The notes beneath the pieces were generated by a model, which had not been told where the DNA came from, ran no database searches, and saw nothing but the letters and a program-made list of their open reading frames with translations. 7,080 nt of DNA from Chitinophagaceae bacterium (GTDB lineage Bacteria; Bacteroidota; Bacteroidia; Chitinophagales; Chitinophagaceae), in contig JACFNM010000216.1 in NCBI GenBank assembly GCA_019454915.1, positions 1 to 7,080 on the forward strand, read 5' to 3'. The stretch's first letter is position 1; each line of letters starts with the position of its first letter. Positions 1-6,108 of this stretch are shown piece after piece. The position numbers were made by a program, and so were the translations under genes.

Positions 1-683
1 GGAGCCACACCGGTTTGACGTTCCCAGACGATTTCTTTTGTACCGATGTCTAATTTTACAAGTTGGTTATTGCCATTTAAAACGACATACAGATAGTCTT
101 TTCCATTTTCAGTATTAACAGCTACTTCGTTTGGCAGCGCAAGCGGGGATTTTCCTTCAGGCTTGAGTTCGAAATCATTTATAACGGCTATCTTTTTACC
201 ATCCCATTTTGCCTGCAGCACGCGGGATTCCTTTCCATTAGCCGCACTCCAGAAGATATAGGTATTGTTGTTTTTTTGCCAAACGAAAATTCCGGAATAG
301 GTGCTTTTGAGCTTATTATAAGGTTTGTTATCTCTATAGTTCCATTGAGCTATTACATCTTTCTTCTGTGTATCTATTATTATGATACCATTTCTTTCTT
401 CAACGGCTAACCAATGGGTTCCCGGTATGGGCTTTATGTCGAGGCTATGTTGCTCCATGTTTTTATTCCCCCACTTAATCACAGAGCCTGCAGGACTAAT
501 GATCCGGTTAAAAGGCATGAGTACCGGAAGCAAATTATTGTTTAGCGTGCTGTCATCATAATAGGAATGGTGTAACGCCTGCTCGTTGACGTTAGCCTGT
601 TTTGTAGCAGTAGGGTATCGGCAGGAGAATACAAAAAGAAAAATAAAAATCCTGAACAAAAAGGTTGAATTGATTTTTCTCAT
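1..683 (-). CDS. YncE-like beta-propeller lipoprotein, probably the N-terminal part of a YncE/alkaline phosphatase fusion (3' end outside window)
   Basis: The minus-strand frame is open from ATG at 683 to the window edge, giving 227 residues without a stop. The N-terminus is a basic start (MRKIN), a hydrophobic stretch at about residues 8-20 and Cys21 in the context FVFSC, which is an acceptable Bacteroidota lipobox, so I infer a membrane-anchored lipoprotein. Residues 52-72 (LLPVLMPFNRIISPAG and on), the following HSLDIKPIPG and the stretch LPNEVAVN...LYVVLNGNNQLVKLD resemble the start of the Bacteroidota proteins called bifunctional YncE family/alkaline phosphatase family protein. In those, a seven-bladed beta-propeller precedes a phosphoesterase domain. 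Only the propeller start lies here, so the phosphatase half is inferred. A stand-alone propeller lipoprotein is the alternative. There is no recognisable Shine-Dalgarno sequence before the start. The gene is divergent from the metallophosphoesterase at 869, so it is a separate transcription unit. The substrate is unknown. Confidence 0.75.
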   Translation of the reverse strand, partial: MRKINSTFLFRIFIFLFVFSCRYPTATKQANVNEQALHHSYYDDSTLNNNLLPVLMPFNRIISPAGSVIKWGNKNMEQHSLDIKPIPGTHWLAVEERNGIIIIDTQKKDVIAQWNYRDNKPYNKLKSTYSGIFVWQKNNNTYIFWSAANGKESRVLQAKWDGKKIAVINDFELKPEGKSPLALPNEVAVNTENGKDYLYVVLNGNNQLVKLDIGTKEIVWERQTGVA

Positions 684-868
684 AATCGTTGGTTATAGAA
701 AGAGAGAATGCAAGATGAAATTAAAGGTAAAGAAAATGAGTCAGAGGAAAGAGAATTGCAGAGAATAAATGGTTGAAAAGATGGATTCTTGATTAATAGG
801 TATATATTTATCGTATAGAAATAAAGCGTAACAACGGTAATTATTTTTAATAGACGCATGAAGAAAAG
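684..868. promoter_or_regulatory. Divergent intergenic region with a purine-rich tract
   Basis: This 185-bp spacer separates two divergently oriented genes and should hold promoters for both. I see no pair of elements that fits the Bacteroidota promoter consensus (TTTG near -33, TAnnTTTG near -7) at proper spacing. Near matches to the -7 element alone are TATATTTA at 803-810 on the plus strand and TACCTTTA at about 722-729 read on the minus strand. Bases 697-780 are about 80 percent purine on the plus strand, so the leader of the minus-strand gene would be pyrimidine-rich. No hairpin or known riboswitch pattern was recognised. Confidence 0.4.
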
Positions 869-872
869 ATGA
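858..872 (+). promoter_or_regulatory. Four-codon upstream mini-ORF overlapping the phosphoesterase start
   Basis: An ATG at 858 opens a reading frame of only four sense codons (MKKR), and its TGA stop at 870-872 overlaps the ATG at 869 as ATGA. This arrangement can support translational coupling, in which a terminating ribosome re-initiates on the next start. It may equally be chance in an A-rich leader, since the sequence aagaaaag ahead of 869 is also the sort of weak A/G-rich initiation region this phylum uses. Confidence 0.2.
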
Positions 873-1783
873 ATAGAAAAAAATTTATTTTATCGTCAGC
901 AACCCTGATAGCCGGAGCAAAAATTCCGCTGGCAAAGCAGAACACGACGAATGGTAAACCCCAGTTAAGGTTTGGTATTGTCACCGACCTGCACTATGCA
1001 GACAGGGATGCCGCCGGAACCCGGTATTACCGGCAATCGTTCCAAAAACTCGGAGAATGTGTAGAATTGATGAATCAGGAAGGAGTAGATTTCTTAGTTG
1101 AATTAGGTGATTTCAAAGATCAGAATGCGTCTCCCGAAGAGAAAGAGACACTGCATTTTCTCCAGACTATAGAATCGAAGCTGAGGGAATTCAATGGACC
1201 TGTTTATCATGTCTTGGGTAATCATGATATGGACTCCATCATGAAAGACCAGTTTTTGAATACCATCAGCAATAGTGGTTTTTCAAAGGCACAAAATTAT
1301 TATTCCTTTAATGCGGGCGCTTTTCATTTTGTGGTACTGGATGCAAACTATACGCGGGAAGGAGTCAGCTATAACAAAGGTAACTTTGACTGGAAAGACT
1401 GTTATATACCCGAAGATCAGTTACGATGGCTGGAAGAGGATTTGAGAAGGAATGCACGACCAACCATCGTTTTTGTACATCAGCAATTAGACAGACCTGC
1501 TTTTGAAAGTGCTCACGACATTTTCTGCCCTCATAATGCTGACGATATAAGGCATATTTTGGAAAAATCAGGGAAGGTATTGGCTGTATTTCAGGGGCAT
1601 TATCATGAGGGTAGTTTTAACATACTGAATGGAATACCCTACTATACACTGAAGGCGGTTATAGAAGGCGATGGTACAGTGAATAACAGTTACGCGATAG
1701 TGGAGATTGGTCAGCACTCCGAAATAGTAATAAGAGGGTATCGAAAAGCGGTCACCAAATGTTTAAACGCAATGCCGCAGTAG
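869..1783 (+). CDS. Exported calcineurin-like metallophosphoesterase
   Basis: The product is a 304-residue phosphoesterase of the calcineurin-like (dinuclear metal) fold. The full set of metal-ligand motifs is visible in order: Asp40 and His42 in TDLH, Asp81 in GDFKD, Asn118 in GNHD (with the catalytic His119 beside it), His204 in VFVHQQ, and His244 and His246 in GHYH. The enzyme should therefore be active as a phosphomonoesterase or phosphodiesterase, but the substrate cannot be read from sequence. The N-terminus (MNRKKFI, then a short hydrophobic stretch to about residue 22) looks like an export signal. The RKKFI pattern is reminiscent of a Tat signal but lacks the RR pair, so Sec or Tat is open. 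ATG 869 is chosen because the nearby ATG at 858 runs into a stop after four codons. The rhamnosidase gene starts 86 bp downstream on the same strand, so cotranscription is plausible and a role on a phosphorylated product of glycan breakdown is possible. Confidence 0.9.
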   Translation: MNRKKFILSSATLIAGAKIPLAKQNTTNGKPQLRFGIVTDLHYADRDAAGTRYYRQSFQKLGECVELMNQEGVDFLVELGDFKDQNASPEEKETLHFLQTIESKLREFNGPVYHVLGNHDMDSIMKDQFLNTISNSGFSKAQNYYSFNAGAFHFVVLDANYTREGVSYNKGNFDWKDCYIPEDQLRWLEEDLRRNARPTIVFVHQQLDRPAFESAHDIFCPHNADDIRHILEKSGKVLAVFQGHYHEGSFNILNGIPYYTLKAVIEGDGTVNNSYAIVEIGQHSEIVIRGYRKAVTKCLNAMPQ

Positions 1784-1869
1784 ATGACAGCCCGCTGAAT
1801 GATTTTTTTACCTGACTTAAGGATAAAACAAAAGTTGCATTCCATTGCAGTCTCAAAATTTTATAGTTT

Positions 1870-4800
1870 ATGTCATACCTGCTCCGTGATGATAAAAAAT
1901 GGTTCAGAAGAGAACCCCGTTCCCGCTCTCTTTTTATCAACAGGTCAACCTGGTTGATAGGAATCTGTTTGTTGATACTCATGGTTCCATCGTTGGCGCA
2001 GCAGAGGAGTAAGAACAAAATACCTACGCTGGCGCAAAACTTCATTTCGCCGCCGGATAGCATTCAAACCAGTGTCTATTGGTATTGGCTTTCTGATAAT
2101 ATTTCTAAAGAAGGCATAGTCAAAGACTTAGAAGCCATGAAGCGGGTAGGCATTAACCGGGCTTTCATTGGAAATATTGGATTGGATGAAAAAGATATAC
2201 CCTATGGGAAAGTGAAAGTTTTTACCGATGAATGGTGGGATATTTTGCATACCGCGCTTAAGAAGGCGACCGAACTGAATATTGAAATAGGTATTTTCAA
2301 TAGCCCCGGCTGGAGCCAGTCGGGCGGCCCCTGGGTAAGGCCGGAACAGGCTATGCGCTATCTAACGTCCACTACGCTGTTGGTGCAGGGAGGAAAGGAA
2401 ATACGGCAACAGCTTCCGGCGCCGGAAGGGCTTCAGGATGTAAAAGTTTTGGCCTTTCCTGCACCGGAAGGTTATGGAAGCTCTATCAGAGATCGAAAGC
2501 CGGTTGTGAGCATCAATCCGTCCGCCGGAGATCCTGCTGTACTTATTGACGGGAAAACGAATCTGGCGATTGATATCGCTCCGGGCTCCGAGCTTCGCGT
2601 GGATATACAGGTTGCTCAGCCTTATACCGCGCGGGAGATAACCATCTATCCTGCGCAGCGGAATATGAAGATGGAAGTGGAGTTGCAGGCGATGCAGCAT
2701 GGAGATTTCCAAACGGTTAAAAAATTTGTAGCCGACAGAAGTAATAATGAACTGCATGTAGGATTTCAGCCTTTTGCGCCGGTAACGGAATCTTTTAACG
2801 CGATTACTTCAAACATATTCAGGGTTATCATCAGGCATCAGACGGGTAAAGCCGGTATTACGGAAGTTGAGTTATCAGGAGTTCCCAAAGTGGAGCGGTA
2901 TATAGAGAAAACGCTGGCGAAGATGTATCCCACTCCGCTTCCTTACTGGAAAGAGTATCAGTGGCCGGCCCAGCCCGTAGTGGATGATCAACGCCTTTTA
3001 ATTGATCCATCGAAAGTGCTGGATATTTCTCCCTCCATGAATCAGGATGGAATGCTGACCTGGACGGCGCCGGCCGGCGACTGGGTGGTTATGCGAACGG
3101 GTATGTTACCTACAGGCGTCAAAAACAGCCCGGCATCAGAAGAGGCCACGGGACTGGAGATTGATAAGATGAGCAGTAAGCATGCGGCAGCCCATTTTGA
3201 CGCTTTTATGGGAGAAATCATCCGCCGGATTCCTGCGGAGGACAGAAGAACATGGAAAGTAGTAGTACAGGATAGTTATGAAATGGGCGGGCAAAACTGG
3301 ACTGACGATTTTATAAGCCGCTTCAAAGAAAAATTCGGATATGATCCGGTGCCTTATGTGCCCTGTATGTTTGGAAATGTGGTGGGCAGCGAGGACGAGA
3401 GTGATCGTTTTTTATGGGATCTTCGTCGTTTTGTAGCCGATAACGTAGCCTATGAATATGTAGGTGGCCTGAGAGAAATCAGCCACAAATACGGATTGAA
3501 AACCTGGCTTGAAAATTATGGGCATTGGGGTTTCCCCGGAGAGTTTTTGCAATACGGCGGACAGTCGGATGAGATTGGCGGCGAATTTTGGAATGAGGGT
3601 GACCTGGGAAATATTGAAAACCGGGCAGCTTCTTCGTCAGCACATATTTACGGAAAAAGAAAAGTATTCGCCGAATCCTTTACGGCAGCAGGGAAACCTT
3701 TTGTCCGGTATCCTGCCATGATGAAACAGCGGGGCGATCGTTTTTTTACAGAGGGAATCAACAGCACGTTATTACACGTTTATATTCATCAGCCCTATGA
3801 AAACCGGAAGCCGGGGATGAACGCGTGGTTTGGTGTTGAATTCAACCGCTTTAACACCTGGTTTGAAGATATGGATGTGTTTACTGCTTATCTGAAGCGA
3901 GTCAACTTTATGTTGCAGCAGGGGAACTACGTGGCAGACGTGGCTTATTTTATTGGAGAAGACGCGCCGAAGATGACCGGTATAACCGATCCGGAATTAC
4001 CGAAAGGATATTCATTTGATTATATCAATGCTGAAGTGATTGAAAACAGGCTTTCCGTTCGTGATGGAAAGTTTGTATTACCCGAAGGAATAACCTACCG
4101 TATATTGGTACTTCCGCAATTGAAGACTATGCGGCCGGAGTTACTGAAGAAATTGATGGATCTGGTTAATCAGGGTGGAGTGATACTGGGCCCGAAACCC
4201 GAACGTTCGCCGAGCCTGCAGCATTACGGGAAAGCCGATAAAGAAGTGCTGGAAATGGCTGATGTTCTTTGGAAGAATATAGATGGAAAGTCAATCAGGA
4301 TTAATCGGTATGGAAAAGGGCTGGTGATGAGTAAGATGAGCATGCAGGAAGCATTGGATGTCGTACAATTAATCCCCGATGTGAAAATCGCCGATACCGA
4401 TTCTGTTCTCTTCACTCATCGTACACTGGAAGAAGGAGAACTGTATTTTTTATCTAATCAAAGCAGCGCGGAGATAGCTATTGAACCTGCTTTTCGGATA
4501 TCGGGAAAAAAGCCGGAGTACTGGGATGCTGTTAACGGTACTGTACGCCCTCTTCCTTCATTCCGGACGACAGGGCAAACGACCATCGTTCCACTAAGGT
4601 TAGGCAAGAAGGGAAGTATGTTTATTTTCTTCAGAAAAAAAGGAAGAGGAAAGAAATATATTGACTTAAATAAAAATTTCCCTTCTTCAAATCATTCTGT
4701 TGCGATCTCCACATCGTGGAAGGTGAAGTTTAATGCAGAGAACAGAGGTCCGGTTCACGCTGTTTTATTTGATACACTTACCGACTGGTCTATGCATCAT

Positions 4801-5187
4801 AACGACAGTATAAAGTATTATTCCGGAGAAGCTGAATATCAAAATACATTTTATATAGACAAATTAATCCGGAAGGAACGGATTTTACTGAAAGCGGATA
4901 AAGTAGCAGCTATAGGTAAAGTGAAAATTAATGGAACAGAGGTCGGCGGATTATGGACTCCGCCGTATACAATAGACATAACGGATGCCATCGGAGCAGG
5001 AGAAAATAGTATAGAAATTAAGGTAGTCAATACCTGGGTGAACCGGCTGATTGGAGATAGCCGGTTACCGGAAGATCAACGCAAGACCTGGACCGTAGTC
5101 AATCCGTATAAACCCGACAGCCCTTTAGAAGTATCGGGATTAATTGGTCCGGTGACTCTGGAGTTTGTGAAGTATGAGAAAAAATGA
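1870..5187 (+). CDS. GH106-like alpha-L-rhamnosidase, secreted
   Basis: This is a 1105-residue protein whose length matches GH106 enzymes such as BT0986 of Bacteroides thetaiotaomicron, a calcium-dependent inverting alpha-L-rhamnosidase acting on rhamnogalacturonan II. After the signal (hydrophobic core about 29-43, likely cleavage after SLA at 43), the catalytic barrel begins with SVYWYWLSDNISKEGI (68-83) and FNSPGWSQSGGPWVRPEQAM (143-162), a family hallmark. A probable beta-sandwich insert lies at about 205-345. The barrel continues through VVVQDSYEMG (465-473), WLENYGHWGFPGE (546-558) and VFAESF (599-604). Glu471 and Glu602 are the best catalytic acid/base candidates, close in position to the pair reported for BT0986. 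The C-terminal part (about 945-1100, with ILLKADKVAAIGKVKINGTEVG and TWVNRLIGDSRLPEDQR) resembles the jelly-roll sugar-binding domain of GH2 enzymes. ATG 1870 is the only plausible start because a TAG stands in frame at 1864. It gives an unusually long 28-residue stretch before the hydrophobic core. The exact linkage cleaved is not known. Confidence 0.9.
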   Translation: MSYLLRDDKKWFRREPRSRSLFINRSTWLIGICLLILMVPSLAQQRSKNKIPTLAQNFISPPDSIQTSVYWYWLSDNISKEGIVKDLEAMKRVGINRAFIGNIGLDEKDIPYGKVKVFTDEWWDILHTALKKATELNIEIGIFNSPGWSQSGGPWVRPEQAMRYLTSTTLLVQGGKEIRQQLPAPEGLQDVKVLAFPAPEGYGSSIRDRKPVVSINPSAGDPAVLIDGKTNLAIDIAPGSELRVDIQVAQPYTAREITIYPAQRNMKMEVELQAMQHGDFQTVKKFVADRSNNELHVGFQPFAPVTESFNAITSNIFRVIIRHQTGKAGITEVELSGVPKVERYIEKTLAKMYPTPLPYWKEYQWPAQPVVDDQRLLIDPSKVLDISPSMNQDGMLTWTAPAGDWVVMRTGMLPTGVKNSPASEEATGLEIDKMSSKHAAAHFDAFMGEIIRRIPAEDRRTWKVVVQDSYEMGGQNWTDDFISRFKEKFGYDPVPYVPCMFGNVVGSEDESDRFLWDLRRFVADNVAYEYVGGLREISHKYGLKTWLENYGHWGFPGEFLQYGGQSDEIGGEFWNEGDLGNIENRAASSSAHIYGKRKVFAESFTAAGKPFVRYPAMMKQRGDRFFTEGINSTLLHVYIHQPYENRKPGMNAWFGVEFNRFNTWFEDMDVFTAYLKRVNFMLQQGNYVADVAYFIGEDAPKMTGITDPELPKGYSFDYINAEVIENRLSVRDGKFVLPEGITYRILVLPQLKTMRPELLKKLMDLVNQGGVILGPKPERSPSLQHYGKADKEVLEMADVLWKNIDGKSIRINRYGKGLVMSKMSMQEALDVVQLIPDVKIADTDSVLFTHRTLEEGELYFLSNQSSAEIAIEPAFRISGKKPEYWDAVNGTVRPLPSFRTTGQTTIVPLRLGKKGSMFIFFRKKGRGKKYIDLNKNFPSSNHSVAISTSWKVKFNAENRGPVHAVLFDTLTDWSMHHNDSIKYYSGEAEYQNTFYIDKLIRKERILLKADKVAAIGKVKINGTEVGGLWTPPYTIDITDAIGAGENSIEIKVVNTWVNRLIGDSRLPEDQRKTWTVVNPYKPDSPLEVSGLIGPVTLEFVKYEKK

Positions 5188-5195
5188 ATTGGCTT

Positions 5196-5217
5196 ATTTC
5201 CGGAGACCCGGGGAAAT
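5196..5217 (+). terminator. Hairpin after the rhamnosidase gene, possible weak terminator
   Basis: Nine bases after the rhamnosidase stop codon, ATTTCC at 5196-5201 can pair with GGAAAT at 5212-5217. Alternatively, the inner CCGG at 5200-5203 pairs with CCGG at 5208-5211 around a four-base loop. Only a short, interrupted T-rich stretch follows, so termination would be weak. If it works, it separates the rhamnosidase transcript from the sigma factor gene starting at 5283. Confidence 0.3.
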
Positions 5218-5282
5218 TTAATTACTGAATTTTAAAAAATAACTGTAATTTCATTACCGGATAAGATGCCAAACTATTTGCG

Positions 5283-5888
5283 ATGATGAGAAGGGAACAA
5301 CTTTCTTTACAGGAGCGGGTCGCTCTACACAGTGATCAACAGGCGTTTAAGCAGTTGTTCAGGTTATATTATCCCGGACTATACCAATTTGCCTCGTCTA
5401 TCGTAAAGTGTAAAGAAGTTGCCGAGGAGATTGTAAACGATGTGTTTGTTACCCTTTGGACTAAGCGCGAATCTCTTACCAGTATACTGAACTTTAAGGT
5501 GTACGTCTATATTGCGGTCAAGAACAGGTGTTTTAATCATATTAGCAGAGAGCGGAGCCTGGAATCAATTGATTTGTTTGAGCAATTAGAAGTGGATTGC
5601 ACGGAGAGAGTGCATACGCCAGAAGACATGATGTTAGCATCGGAGCTTCAGCATCGGATTAATAAATTAGTACAAGAACTTCCTCCCAGATGTTTAATAG
5701 TGTATAAGTTAGTAAAAGAAGAAGGTTTTAAATATAAAGAAGTGGCTGAAATCCTCAATATTTCAATACGCACGGTAGAAAACCAGATTGCAGCGGCAGT
5801 AAGGAAAATTGCAGAGGGCTTAAGTGTTGATTTCTCGGAAGATAAAAATTTACAAAGGCTTTTAAAACAGCGTATTATTCCGAACTGA
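5283..5888 (+). CDS. ECF RNA polymerase sigma factor, Bacteroidetes SusCD-associated type
   Basis: The 201-residue protein has the two-domain plan of an extracytoplasmic-function sigma-70 factor. Region 2 lies at about residues 20-90 (AFKQLFRLYYPGLYQFA, then the core-binding and -10-recognition stretch AEEIVNDVFVTLW at 47-59 and FKVYVYIAVKNRCFNHI). Region 4 lies at about 124-177 (LPPRCLIVYKLVKEEGFKYKEVA, then the helix-turn-helix ILNISIRTVENQI that would contact the -35 element). Regions 1.1 and 3 are absent, as usual for the group. The pattern fits the expanded Bacteroidetes family of sigma factors that sit next to FecR anti-sigma factors and SusC/SusD genes, and a FecR gene follows at 6109. 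It probably activates a neighbouring polysaccharide utilisation operon once released from FecR. Two ATG codons stand in tandem at 5283 and 5286; either could be the start. No Shine-Dalgarno sequence is seen. The 220-bp distance to fecR is longer than is common for such pairs. Confidence 0.93.
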   Translation: MMRREQLSLQERVALHSDQQAFKQLFRLYYPGLYQFASSIVKCKEVAEEIVNDVFVTLWTKRESLTSILNFKVYVYIAVKNRCFNHISRERSLESIDLFEQLEVDCTERVHTPEDMMLASELQHRINKLVQELPPRCLIVYKLVKEEGFKYKEVAEILNISIRTVENQIAAAVRKIAEGLSVDFSEDKNLQRLLKQRIIPN

Positions 5889-6080
5889 ATGTTTTTTTAA
5901 GCTTCTCAACAGATAATAAAATAAAGAGACATCCATCTCCGGAAGTATATTAAGCTCACTATAGTTTAACAAGGACGTTGGATATTGTTCCCCGCAGTAT
6001 GCATCTTCAGTGCTCATCTCCGAAAATATTTTCCGGGTCAAAATAAGATTGATCGTACAATAGGGGTTTTTTCTTTTCAT
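5862..6080 (-). CDS. Possible small antisense protein gene between sigma factor and FecR
   Basis: This is a 72-residue minus-strand open frame that I do not recognise. It is listed because it fills almost all of the otherwise empty gap between the sigma factor and FecR genes, and because AAAGGA stands four bases before its ATG. That is a better Shine-Dalgarno match than any other gene in the window shows. The product starts MKRKNPYCTINLIL, has two cysteines (8 and 29), no convincing membrane segment and a basic C-terminus (LRSLKKHSVRNN). Its 3' end overlaps the last 27 bases of the sigma factor gene, and its start lies 28 bp from the divergent FecR start. Transcription from it would be antisense to any sigma-fecR message. 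It could also be a chance open frame of this length in A+T-rich DNA. Confidence 0.3.
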   Translation of the reverse strand: MKRKNPYCTINLILTRKIFSEMSTEDAYCGEQYPTSLLNYSELNILPEMDVSLFYYLLRSLKKHSVRNNTLF

Positions 6081-6108
6081 TGTGTCCTTTTACTATATAA
6101 CATAGCAA

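Noticed and set aside
586..768. 60-codon plus-strand open frame at the left divergent region
   Set aside because: Its first half is antisense to the lipoprotein gene and the rest is the A/G-rich tract, which yields a Lys/Glu-rich, low-complexity product.
789..810. Possible promoter with TTG at 789-791 and TATATTTA at 803-810
   Set aside because: The spacing between the two elements is 11 bp, far shorter than the roughly 19-22 bp expected for Bacteroidota promoters, and the second element has a mismatch.
1752..2063. 103-codon minus-strand open frame over the phosphoesterase/rhamnosidase junction
   Set aside because: Much of it is antisense to the rhamnosidase signal region and phosphoesterase 3' end; the hydrophobic look of the start comes from the antisense of other codons. 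No homology was recognised.
2362..2757. 131-codon minus-strand open frame inside the rhamnosidase gene
   Set aside because: It lies fully antisense to a well-supported GH106-like coding sequence, its product is Arg/His/Leu-rich as expected from a reverse-frame shadow, and no family was recognised.
6022..6033. Perfect 12-bp palindrome GAAAATATTTTC in the sigma/FecR gap
   Set aside because: A single A+T-rich palindrome of this length occurs easily by chance, has no second copy that I noticed, and flanking bases do not extend the symmetry.
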